Of a stretch of DNA of 37,762 nt, positions 7,253 to 14,763 are shown one piece after another. A program made the translations under genes and the position numbers. Position 1 is the first letter of the stretch. Every line of letters starts with the position of its first letter. The notes below the pieces were generated by a model that searched no databases, had not been told where the DNA came from, and saw only the letters and a program-made list of their open reading frames with translations. This DNA comes from REEB95 sp035934235 (GTDB lineage Bacteria > Pseudomonadota > Alphaproteobacteria > ATCC43930 > CGMCC-115725): contig DASYYB010000017.1 in the NCBI GenBank assembly GCA_035934235.1, forward strand, positions 1 to 37,762, written 5' to 3'.

Positions 7253-7915
7253 ATGATCGTCACTTGTCCCACCTGTTCGACGCGCTACCTCGTCGAGACG
7301 CAGAAACTCAGTGCGCAAGGCCGCATGGTCCGCTGTGGCAGTTGCTGCCACACTTGGTACCAGGCGCCGCCCGAGGACATGGCGCCGCACGTCGAGCTCA
7401 CCGCGCCGGTGCCCGAGCCGATGGCGGGCGCGGTCGAGCGCCGCGGCCTGCCGGCGATTCGGCCCAAGCGCCGGCGTTGGGGCGCCGTCGTGACCTTGCT
7501 GGTGCTGCTGCTGGTGCTCGCCGCCGCCGGCTGGGGCGCGATCTTCATGCGCGACCGCGTCATGGCGCTGGTGCCGCAGACCGCGAAGATCTACAGCCGC
7601 CTCGGCCTCGCCGCCGGCCAGCCGCAATTCGGCGCCGGCCTCGAGGTGCGCGACGTGACGCCGCGGCGCACGAACGACAACGACCAACCGGTGCTGGTGA
7701 TCGACGGTCAGATCGTCAACCTGTCGTCGTCGCCGCGGCGCGTGCCGCCGCTCAAGGCGACCTTGCGCGACGCCAACGACAAGCCGCTTACCTCGTGGAC
7801 CTTCTCGGCCGGCGTCTCCACGCTCGCGTCCGGCGCGTCGGCGCCGTTCCATACCACCTACGCGCAGCCGATGGCCGAAGCTGCCGGCGTCGTCGTCACG
7901 CTGCAAAATCCCTAG
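7253..7915 (+). CDS. MJ0042-type zinc-ribbon protein with membrane segment (DUF3426-like)
   Basis: A 220-residue membrane protein. The N-terminus is a zinc ribbon of the MJ0042 type (C5-x2-C8 ... C28-x2-C31, then 'HTWYQAP'). A proline-rich linker and a basic RPKRRRW stretch precede one membrane helix (about 77-97). The C-terminal part (about 105-220) resembles the DUF3426 beta-rich domain (VIDGQIVNLSSSPRRVPPLKATLRDAN...). Role unknown; such proteins are common in alpha- and betaproteobacteria and are often beside envelope genes. An AAGGAG ribosome site lies five bases before the ATG at 7253, and TATAAGG just upstream may also serve as part of a promoter. It converges with the TIGR02302 gene; its TAG lies inside the terminator stem at 7912-7931. 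Confidence 0.85.
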   Translation: MIVTCPTCSTRYLVETQKLSAQGRMVRCGSCCHTWYQAPPEDMAPHVELTAPVPEPMAGAVERRGLPAIRPKRRRWGAVVTLLVLLLVLAAAGWGAIFMRDRVMALVPQTAKIYSRLGLAAGQPQFGAGLEVRDVTPRRTNDNDQPVLVIDGQIVNLSSSPRRVPPLKATLRDANDKPLTSWTFSAGVSTLASGASAPFHTTYAQPMAEAAGVVVTLQNP

Positions 7916-7931
7916 CGCCGGACGGCGCTAG
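7912..7931. terminator. Bidirectional stem-loop with both stop codons in its stem
   Basis: CTAGCGCC (7912-7919) and GGCGCTAG (7924-7931) are perfect 8-base arms around a GGAC loop. The TAG of the MJ0042 gene (7913-7915) and the TAG of the TIGR02302 gene (7930-7928, minus strand) both sit in the stem. A compact shared terminator for two convergent genes; no long T-run on either side. Confidence 0.6.
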
Positions 7932-10342
7932 AATTCCTTGAGCAGCCGGTCGATGTAATCGTGCTCGATCGCCGGCCGGTCGGGCTCGCCGGCGCGGCGG
8001 CGCAGCTCGTCAAGAATCTGCTTCGCCTTTTCGAGCGCATAATCGTTCTGCGCCTTGCCCATGCGGATCGTGCCGCCGTCGTCGGCGCTGCCGTTGCCCT
8101 CGTCGGCCGGCAGCAGCCGGCCGAACGGATCGCGCCGCATTTGCGGCATATCGTTTTCACCTGGGTTGCCGAGCGCGCCCATCTGCTGGCCCTGCATCTG
8201 CCGCGCCAGCGCAGGCTCCGCCTGTTGTAGCGCGTCGACCGCGTCGCTTTGCGGTCCGACCGCCTGGGCCGGATTGCCGCGCCGCAACGCGTCGGCGGCG
8301 TCGCCCATGGCGCGGTCGGCGTGCGTCAGCGGTGCCGGCACCGGGTTGCCGCTTTCGCCGAGCTTGCGCGCGAAGTCGCCGAGGTCTTGCCGCAACGCGT
8401 CCTGTGCCGCCGCGTTGCCGCGCTGGCCGTTGCGCATCTGCGATTGCCGGAAGCTCTGATCGAGCAGCTGTTCCTGCCGGCGCATCAACTGGTGCATCGC
8501 GTCGAGCATGCCGGCCGAGCCTTGCATCTGCATCGGCCGGGCGCTGTCGAGATTTTCCAAGAGCGCCTGCAACTCGGCGAGCAGGTCGCGCGCTTGGCCG
8601 CGGTCGCCGGTCTGCGCCAGGGTGCGCGCGCGGTCGAGGATGCGTTGCAGGTCGTTGCCGGTCAGCGTCTGCGACGGGTCGCCTGGCGTCTGCGCCGCCT
8701 GCGGATTCTGTTCGAGCATCCGCTGTGTCAGCGCCTGGAGATACCGCTGGATCTGCTGCTGCAACTGCTGCATCAGGCGGTCGATCTCGGATTGCGGCGC
8801 GTTGTGCGCCAGCGCGTTCTGCAACGCCTGCATCGACTCGCGTAGCGCCTCGCGATTCAATTTGCCGCCGCCGTCCTCGATGCGCACCGCGGTGTCCCAC
8901 ATCAGCCGCTGCACCGAGGCGATCGTGTTGGTGTCGCGATCGACCAGCAGGCGGTCCGCGGCGGTGCGCATGCCGAGGAAGGCGACGATATCGTCGTCGT
9001 AGAGGTCCGGGCGCGACGACAAGTCCTCGAGCGCGTCGGCGACCGGCTCGCGGTCGTCGGGATGGTTCGTCAGCTCCTTGCGCTCGTCGATGATCGCGCG
9101 GGCGACCGGCTGGTGGAAGATGCGCTCGGGCAGCACGAACTCCATGATCTCGCTCTTGCCGGTCTGGCCGAGCGCGTCGGCGGCTTCGAGCTGGATCTGC
9201 ACCGGCAGGCCGGCCCACGGGCTCGCGGTCAGGTCGGTGAAGCTGCTGCCGCGCGCGTCTTTGAGGTGCTGGTCGGGCAGGGGCAGGTCGATGGTCGCGG
9301 CCTGGCCGCTGGCGTCACCGGGCCGGCGGATCGTCGCTGTCACCTTTTCGACGCCGTAATCGTCCTTGGCCTCGTATTCGAGATGCACCGCGGCGTGCGC
9401 CGTGCGCTGCGGCGGCTTGGTGAAGGCGATGGTCGGCGGCAGGTCCGGCACGACGCGGATCGGCCATGATCCGAGCGTGCTCCAGCCGCGCTCGACCGCC
9501 AGTTGGCTGCCCGCCTTGATCGCGATCTCGCCTTTGTAGTCGCCGTCGTCGATCTTGCTCATTTTGGTCGAGTGGCCGTCGAGCACCAGCGCCGGCCGGC
9601 CGTCGCCGCCGTGGACGCGCGCCAACACCGTGCTGCCGATCGGCACCGCGACAGTGCCGCCGGCGCCCGACGTCGACAGGAATTGCGGCGGCAGGCCGGT
9701 GTATTGCGGCGGGCTGATCCAGATGTCGAGCGCGACGGTTGCGCCACCGCCGGTGCCGGCGAGGGTCATGACGGGCGTCAGCGTGCGCGCGATGCGCGCC
9801 GGCGCGTCACCACCGGCGTCGATCACGCCCAACAGCAGCAGCAGGCCGAGCGCGATGCGCAGCGCATAAGGATCGCGGCGCACCAGGCCGGCGCGCGGCA
9901 CGCCGATGCGCAGGGTGCGCGCCGCCGCCGCCATGCGCGACTGGTGCGCGCGCCACAACGCGACCGTCGCCGGATCGTCGGCGCTGGCAAGCGTGTCCTC
10001 GAGCGCCGCCAGCGGCCGGTGCGCGAGATCGCTCGCGGTTTCGAGCCGGCGGCGCGCGGCGTCGCGTGACGGCGGCCAAAAGTCACGCGCGGCGCGAATC
10101 AGCGTGACGATCAGCGCCGCGACGAACAACCCCAGCAGCGCCGCCGACACGCCGTCGGGCAGCCGCGCCGGAACGCCGAACAGCGCCAGGACGAGGAACG
10201 CGCCGACGACGAAGGTCGTCGGCCACAAGGCCGGCCAGACGCGCTCCCAAACGAGCGCAAGACGCGCCAACAGCAGTGGCGCGGTGAAACGCGGCCGCGT
10301 TTCGGATCGTGTGACAAAATCAGGGCGCTGGCGGTCGCGCAA
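7928..10342 (-). CDS. TIGR02302-type (DUF4175) membrane protein
   Basis: An 804-residue membrane protein matching the alphaproteobacterial TIGR02302/DUF4175 family in layout. Two hydrophobic segments near the N-terminus (about 36-60 and 64-84) and one at about 165-182 are followed by a large beta-rich part. A Gln- and Leu-rich, probably coiled-coil stretch runs from about 480 to 660 (RLMQQLQQQIQRYLQALTQRM and similar). The C-terminus is charged (LRRRAGEPDRPAIEHDYIDRLLKEF). The function is not known. No ATG or GTG is available at the 5' end; the TTG at 10342 follows GGAAGAGGA, 14 bases past the lysA stop, so the start is uncertain by some codons. Position as the last gene of argH-lptM-lysA suggests co-transcription. 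The family is fairly sure; the role is unknown. Confidence 0.85.
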   Translation of the reverse strand: MRDRQRPDFVTRSETRPRFTAPLLLARLALVWERVWPALWPTTFVVGAFLVLALFGVPARLPDGVSAALLGLFVAALIVTLIRAARDFWPPSRDAARRRLETASDLAHRPLAALEDTLASADDPATVALWRAHQSRMAAAARTLRIGVPRAGLVRRDPYALRIALGLLLLLGVIDAGGDAPARIARTLTPVMTLAGTGGGATVALDIWISPPQYTGLPPQFLSTSGAGGTVAVPIGSTVLARVHGGDGRPALVLDGHSTKMSKIDDGDYKGEIAIKAGSQLAVERGWSTLGSWPIRVVPDLPPTIAFTKPPQRTAHAAVHLEYEAKDDYGVEKVTATIRRPGDASGQAATIDLPLPDQHLKDARGSSFTDLTASPWAGLPVQIQLEAADALGQTGKSEIMEFVLPERIFHQPVARAIIDERKELTNHPDDREPVADALEDLSSRPDLYDDDIVAFLGMRTAADRLLVDRDTNTIASVQRLMWDTAVRIEDGGGKLNREALRESMQALQNALAHNAPQSEIDRLMQQLQQQIQRYLQALTQRMLEQNPQAAQTPGDPSQTLTGNDLQRILDRARTLAQTGDRGQARDLLAELQALLENLDSARPMQMQGSAGMLDAMHQLMRRQEQLLDQSFRQSQMRNGQRGNAAAQDALRQDLGDFARKLGESGNPVPAPLTHADRAMGDAADALRRGNPAQAVGPQSDAVDALQQAEPALARQMQGQQMGALGNPGENDMPQMRRDPFGRLLPADEGNGSADDGGTIRMGKAQNDYALEKAKQILDELRRRAGEPDRPAIEHDYIDRLLKEF

Positions 10343-10356
10343 ATCCTCTTCCGTCG

Positions 10357-11652
10357 TCAGCGCCCGGCAAGCCAGGGCGCCATGCGGTCGCGCGCAAGCA
10401 GTTCGTCGTAGCTCGGCCGCTCGCGGATCACCGCGAAATCGCTGCCGCGCACCAGAACTTCCGCGGCCGGCGGACGGGTATTGTAGCTCGAACTCATCAC
10501 CGCGCCATAGGCCCCCGCCGACAGGATCGCCATCAGGTCGCCCGGGTGGAACGGCGGCAGAAACCGGTCGAGCGCGAAGGCGTCACCGGTTTCACACACC
10601 GGTCCGACGACGCTTTGCGCGACCGCGTGGCCGACGCTTTCGGACGCGTGCGCCGGCACGATTTCGTGCCAGGCGTCGTACAGCGTCGGCCGCAGCAAAT
10701 CGTTCATCGCCGCGTCGACGATGACGAAGTGCCGCGTCACGCCTTCCTTCACGTAAAGCACGCGCGTCGCCAGCACGCCGGCATTGCCGACGATGTAGCG
10801 GCCTGGCTCGAAGGCGAGCTCGACATCGAGGCCGCGCGTCATCTGCCGGATGACGCCGGCATATTCCTCGATCGTCGGCGGCGTCTCCTCGCGGTAACGG
10901 ATGCCGATGCCGCCGCCGAAATCGAGCCGCTCGAGCCGGATGCCCCGCGCAGCGAGGGCGCGGAACAGCTCGATGACGCGCGAGAAGGCGATCTCGAACG
11001 GTCCAAGCGCGGTCAATTGCGAGCCGATATGAACGGCGAGGCCCTTGAGCGCGATGCCGCGCAGCGACGCGGCCTCGGCGAAAACGTCCGGTGCGTGCGC
11101 TAGGTCGATGCCGAACTTGTTCTCTTTCTTGCCGGTGGCGATCTTGTGATGCGTGCGCGCGTCGACGTCGGGATTGACGCGGATCGCGACCGCGATGGTG
11201 CGTCCGGCGCGCTGCGCGACCGTGCTCAACGCCTCCAGCTCGTCGCGCGATTCGACGTTGATCTGATAAACGTCATGCTCGACGGCGAAGGCGAGCTCGG
11301 CTTCGGTCTTGCCGATGCCCGAAAAGACGACGCGGTTGCCCGGAATGCCGGCCGCCAGCGCGCGGCGGAATTCGCCTTCCGAGACGACGTCGGCGCCTGC
11401 GCCAAGCCGCGCCAGCGTCGCGATCACCGACAGATTCGAGTTCGCCTTGACCGAATAGCACAGCCGCACGGCGCGGCCGGCGAAGGCGGCGGCGAAATGC
11501 CGGTATTGCCGCTCGATGGCGCCGGCCGAATAGGCATAGAACGGCGTGCCGACCGACGCTGCGATGTGTGCCAGCGTCGCGTCCTCGACGCACAGTTCGC
11601 CGCCGCGATAGGCGATCTCCGGCGTATCGGGATGCAGGATCGGCGCGCTCAC
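10357..11652 (-). CDS. lysA: Diaminopimelate decarboxylase
   Basis: Catalyses the last step of lysine synthesis, decarboxylation of meso-diaminopimelate, with pyridoxal phosphate. The 431-residue length is usual. Visible landmarks are the PLP lysine in YSVKANSN (K69), 'HIGSQL' with the stacking histidine, 'FGGGIGIRY' (phosphate-binding glycine loop), 'EPGRYIVGNAG' and the C-terminal 'GPVCETGDAF' with the catalytic cysteine and 'SAGAYGAVMSSSYN'. The ATG at 11652 follows the lptM gene by 9 bases. The order argH-lptM-lysA is common in proteobacteria. It is probably co-transcribed with argH and lptM upstream and the TIGR02302 gene downstream. Confidence 0.97.
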   Translation of the reverse strand: MSAPILHPDTPEIAYRGGELCVEDATLAHIAASVGTPFYAYSAGAIERQYRHFAAAFAGRAVRLCYSVKANSNLSVIATLARLGAGADVVSEGEFRRALAAGIPGNRVVFSGIGKTEAELAFAVEHDVYQINVESRDELEALSTVAQRAGRTIAVAIRVNPDVDARTHHKIATGKKENKFGIDLAHAPDVFAEAASLRGIALKGLAVHIGSQLTALGPFEIAFSRVIELFRALAARGIRLERLDFGGGIGIRYREETPPTIEEYAGVIRQMTRGLDVELAFEPGRYIVGNAGVLATRVLYVKEGVTRHFVIVDAAMNDLLRPTLYDAWHEIVPAHASESVGHAVAQSVVGPVCETGDAFALDRFLPPFHPGDLMAILSAGAYGAVMSSSYNTRPPAAEVLVRGSDFAVIRERPSYDELLARDRMAPWLAGR

Positions 11653-11661
11653 GCGGCAGGC

Positions 11662-11802
11662 TCACTCATTGGGATATTGCCCCGGATAGGTTTTCGGCTG
11701 GTCGGGCGGCGGCACCGGGTCATTTTTCTTGCCACACGCCGCGAGCGGCAGCGCCAGCACCGCGGCCACGAGCAGCAGGGCGATCAGTCGATCGCGGTTC
11801 AT
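11662..11802 (-). CDS. lptM: LptM/YifL-like small lipoprotein
   Basis: A 46-residue predicted lipoprotein: MNRDRLIALLLVAAVLALPLAACGKKNDPVPPPDQP..., with a lipobox LAAC whose cysteine is residue 23, followed by the short 'GKKxDPxxPP' tail typical of this family. The E. coli relative, LptM (YifL), is reported to help assemble the LptDE lipopolysaccharide translocon. The same kind of gene precedes lysA in many alphaproteobacteria. The ATG at 11802 overlaps the argH stop (ATGA), so it is probably translated by coupling. It is easily missed, being hidden in the end of a longer, out-of-frame open reading frame. Lipoprotein identity is strong; the LPS role is inferred from the relative. Confidence 0.8.
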   Translation of the reverse strand: MNRDRLIALLLVAAVLALPLAACGKKNDPVPPPDQPKTYPGQYPNE

Positions 11803-13238
11803 TGCTTGCCGGCCTCCTTCCGCTTGCCGAGGAACCGCGCGCGCGCCGCTTTGGCGGCGGCCGCCACCAGCTTCGGCGCGGTGCCGCCCAGGCTGGCGCG
11901 GCTGGCGGCCGATTTCTCGACCGTCAGGATGTCGCGCGCGGCGGCGGTCAGGCGCGGCTCGATCTTCTGCATCTCCTTGAGCGGCAGCGCGGCGAGCGTC
12001 GTGCCGAGCTCCTCGGCGCGTTTGACCAGCGCGCCGGTGACGTGGTGCGCCTCGCGGAACGGCAGCGCCAGGTTGCGCGTCAGCCAATCCGCAAGGTCGG
12101 TCGCGGTGCTGTAGCCGGCTTCGGCGGCGCGGCGCATCGCCGCCTTGTCGACCGTGATGTCGCCAACCATGCCTGTCACAGCCGCGAGACATAACTCCAG
12201 CGTGTCGGCCGCCTCGAACACCGGCACTTTGTCCTCCTGCATATCCTTTGAATAGGCAAGCGGCAGGCCTTTCATCACTGTGAGCAGCGAAACGAGTGCG
12301 CCGGCAAACCGGCCGGCCTTGGCGCGCACCAATTCGGCGGCGTCGGGATTGCGCTTCTGCGGCATCATCGAGCTACCGGTGGTATAGGCGTCCGACAGCC
12401 GGATGAAGCCGTAGGGCGACGACAGCCACAGCACAATCTCCTCGGCGAAGCGCGACAGGTGAGTGCCCGCGATCGCGCCGGCGGCCAGGAATTCGAGCGC
12501 GAAGTCGCGGTCGGAGACCGCGTCGAGCGAATTCGCCATCGGCCGGTCGAAGCCGAGCGCCTTGGCCGTCTTGGCGCGATCGATCGGAAACGATGTGCCT
12601 GCCAATGCGCCCGCGCCCAACGGGCTTTCGTTGAGCCGCCGGCGGCAATCATGCAGCCGGCCGCGGTCGCGTCCCAGCATCTCGACGTAGGCGAGGAGAT
12701 GGTGGCCGAAGGTCACCGGCTGTGCCGTCTGAAGGTGCGTGAATCCCGGCATCACCGTCGTGGCGTGTTTTTCCGCCTGGCCGATCAGCGCCGCCTGGAA
12801 CAGCGCCATGTGCCGATCGAGATGGTCGATGGCGTCGCGCACCCACAGCCGGAAGTCGGTCGCGACCTGGTCGTTGCGCGAACGCGCGGTGTGCAGCCGG
12901 CCGGCCGCCGGCCCGATCATTTCGCCGAGCCGCGCCTCGATGTTGAGGTGGATGTCCTCGTGCTCGGCGCGGAACGGGAACTTGCCGGCCTCGATCTCGG
13001 CGCGAATTTTCTCTAGACCGCGCGCGATCGCCTCGCCATCCTTCGGCGTGATGATCCGCCGCGCCACCAGCATCGCGCAATGCGCGAGCGAACCGGCGAT
13101 ATCCTGGGCATAGAGCCGCTTGTCGAAATCGATCGAGACATTGATTCGCTGCATGATTTCCGCCGGATGGCCGGACAGGCGGCGGCCGCGCGCGGCGTTG
13201 CGCGGCTTCGGTCCGGTCTGCGGGCGCGCCCGGTTCAT
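11799..13238 (-). CDS. argH: Argininosuccinate lyase
   Basis: Splits argininosuccinate into arginine and fumarate, the last step of arginine synthesis. The 479-residue protein shows the superfamily signature SSMMPQKRNPD, 'HTARSRNDQVATDFRLW' and 'GFTHLQTAQPVTFGHHLLAY', in the expected order. The ATG at 13238 gives an N-terminus with about 28 residues before 'IMQRINVSIDFDKRLYAQDIAGS'. The usual start 'MWGGRF' is replaced by 'ARGRRLSGHPAEIM', and the ahead-lying basic extension (MNRARPQTGPKPRNA) is unusual. A start nearer MQRINV would lose part of the family N-terminus. A longer open frame runs antisense through tlpA and was not used. It diverges from tlpA across 24 bases and overlaps lptM downstream by 4 bases. 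Confidence 0.95.
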   Translation of the reverse strand: MNRARPQTGPKPRNAARGRRLSGHPAEIMQRINVSIDFDKRLYAQDIAGSLAHCAMLVARRIITPKDGEAIARGLEKIRAEIEAGKFPFRAEHEDIHLNIEARLGEMIGPAAGRLHTARSRNDQVATDFRLWVRDAIDHLDRHMALFQAALIGQAEKHATTVMPGFTHLQTAQPVTFGHHLLAYVEMLGRDRGRLHDCRRRLNESPLGAGALAGTSFPIDRAKTAKALGFDRPMANSLDAVSDRDFALEFLAAGAIAGTHLSRFAEEIVLWLSSPYGFIRLSDAYTTGSSMMPQKRNPDAAELVRAKAGRFAGALVSLLTVMKGLPLAYSKDMQEDKVPVFEAADTLELCLAAVTGMVGDITVDKAAMRRAAEAGYSTATDLADWLTRNLALPFREAHHVTGALVKRAEELGTTLAALPLKEMQKIEPRLTAAARDILTVEKSAASRASLGGTAPKLVAAAAKAARARFLGKRKEAGKQ

Positions 13239-13262
13239 GGCGCGACGGCCCGGGGGAAGGCG

Positions 13263-13883
13263 ATGACGAGGATCATGAAGGCGCTTTCGGTCTTGACCGT
13301 CCTGTGCGTGGCGGCGCTGGGCCTGCTGCTCTATTACCGCGCCCAGCATCCGCCCGCCATACCCGTGCCGCTTGCCGCGAACGGGACGCCGGCGGCGCCC
13401 GAATTCAAGTTTACCGCGCTCGATCCGCCGCAGCCAGCACCGGTCTTGGCCTTTACCACCCGCGCCGGCGTGCCCAAGACGCTGGCCGATTTCCACGGTC
13501 GGCTCGTGCTGGTCAATTTCTGGGCGACCTGGTGCGGTCCCTGCGTCGCCGAAATGCCGTCGCTCGACCGGTTGCAGGCGCGGCTGGGCTCGCAACTGAC
13601 CGTGCTGGCGATCTCCGAGGACCGGCGCGGCGGTGACGTGGTCGATCCGTTCCTTGCCCGGCTCAAGCTCGCCGATCTGGCGATCTACCTCGACACCAGG
13701 AACAGCGCGTTACAGACCTTCGGCTTGGTCGGCCTGCCGACCAGCATCCTGATCGACCGCGACGGCCGGATGGTGTGGCGCGTCGAAGGCGGCGTCGACT
13801 GGACGAGCGCCGAGGCTGCCGCCAAGCTCGCGCCCTATCTCGCGCCCGCGCCGGATGTCCAGCACACGTCACTAACGCGATAG
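13263..13883 (+). CDS. tlpA: TlpA-type membrane-anchored thioredoxin-like protein
   Basis: A 206-residue periplasmic thiol-disulfide protein held by an N-terminal membrane segment (about 7-26). The thioredoxin fold carries NFWATWCGPC with the redox cysteines C91 and C94, and the cis-proline loop 'GLPTSILIDRDGRMVW'. TlpA relatives reduce disulfides outside the cytoplasm, for example in cytochrome c or oxidase maturation. GGGGGAAGG precedes the ATG at 13263. It diverges from argH with a 24-base gap holding both ribosome sites, a common neighbourhood in alphaproteobacteria. After its stop the base composition falls and the accessory cassette begins. The family is secure; the client protein is unknown. 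Confidence 0.93.
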   Translation: MTRIMKALSVLTVLCVAALGLLLYYRAQHPPAIPVPLAANGTPAAPEFKFTALDPPQPAPVLAFTTRAGVPKTLADFHGRLVLVNFWATWCGPCVAEMPSLDRLQARLGSQLTVLAISEDRRGGDVVDPFLARLKLADLAIYLDTRNSALQTFGLVGLPTSILIDRDGRMVWRVEGGVDWTSAEAAAKLAPYLAPAPDVQHTSLTR

Positions 13884-13980
13884 AGCTGGTCTGGCAGGCT
13901 TTGAACAACAACACGACAGACGAGCGGAGCTCGCACGACGGCGATTTCCGCCAGGAACGCTGATGGGCGTCAATCTGTCA

Positions 13981-14027
13981 CAACATAATGTATCGGGTAG
14001 TAGTATATGACAATTGGTTGTATGTTG
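13981..14027. promoter_or_regulatory. AT-rich leader with inverted repeat before the accessory cassette
   Basis: The gap 13884-14064 holds no gene I can support. Within it, 13981-14040 has 23 G/C of 60 (38%), the lowest seen nearby. CAACATA (13981-13987) and TATGTTG (14021-14027) are perfect 7-base arms 33 bases apart. This is the natural place for the cassette promoter and perhaps a regulator site. No confident -35/-10 pair was assigned. Confidence 0.38.
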
Positions 14028-14064
14028 GTGGTCGGCTTAAGCGACGGGGGAGACGCTTTGCCGA

Positions 14065-14763
14065 ATGTCCGCAGCCAGCGACTACCTCAAGTGGCGGCAG
14101 GGACCGCACGTCGGGTGCGTTTTTGCGCGTGCGATGTCGAGTCACCCGCCTGATTACGGACAGATGGTCGAAGAAATCGCCAGCCCCGATCCCGTCGCCG
14201 TGGCCGACGCTATAGAGGCGCGCACCACTTTCTTTGTGTCCGATCCGAAGGTGTTGGCGGCCGCTTTTGTTTTGCCGGACATCGGGGCGCTGGACCAGCT
14301 AACGGCAATGGGGCTTGCATTAGGGCAGCGCCCGCAATGGTCATTCGGCACGAATAAGCTCGCGCCGCCACCGTCGGTCGATCTCGTCGCGGTAAGGATT
14401 ACGCGCGAATTGCCATTTGGCCAAGAGACGCGCCCATCGGAAGCACTCGTAATGGGACCATATGAGGAGTTTCCGAAGACTCGACGTGCGCCGGTGACGG
14501 CGTTCGAGATATTTGTGGGTGAACCTGCGTTACAGGACCCAAAGGAACATACGCCGACAAAGAAGGTCAACTTTGCGCACATAGATTTCCGAGATCGCGA
14601 ACTAATCAACAAGGATTTCACGCAAGACGCAATTGACGCGATGTGGAAGGCGAGTGAGGCCGGCCGCCGTAAATCGCTTGGTGGCGACGATAACCGCGCA
14701 AAGGCGAAAATCACGTTCGTGATCCCCACTGCGCTGGCGACCCAAATGGGGTGTGCGCCATGA
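14065..14763 (+). CDS. Unrecognised protein, first gene of accessory cassette
   Basis: A 232-residue protein that I do not recognise. It has no signal peptide, membrane segment or clear catalytic motif. The middle part (about 90-165) looks beta-rich ('SVDLVAVRITRELPF', 'APVTAFEIFVGEP'). The C-terminal part is charged and helical ('FTQDAIDAMWKASEAGRRKS'), followed by a strand ('KAKITFVIPTALATQ'). G+C is low for this genome: 45% in 14581-14640 by count, against 65-70% in flanking genes. Start at the ATG 14065, with GGGGAGA about a dozen bases upstream; an ATG at 14134 is possible but has no ribosome site. Its TGA overlaps the next gene's ATG (ATGA), so the two are almost certainly one operon and probably work together. 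Reality of the gene is supported by length, coupling and partner. The function is unknown. Confidence 0.75.
   Translation: MSAASDYLKWRQGPHVGCVFARAMSSHPPDYGQMVEEIASPDPVAVADAIEARTTFFVSDPKVLAAAFVLPDIGALDQLTAMGLALGQRPQWSFGTNKLAPPPSVDLVAVRITRELPFGQETRPSEALVMGPYEEFPKTRRAPVTAFEIFVGEPALQDPKEHTPTKKVNFAHIDFRDRELINKDFTQDAIDAMWKASEAGRRKSLGGDDNRAKAKITFVIPTALATQMGCAP

Noticed and set aside
13988..14215. A 75-residue plus-strand frame at the start of the accessory cassette
   Set aside because: It overlaps the first cassette gene in another frame, has no ribosome site, and its translation past the overlap resembles a shifted reading of that gene.
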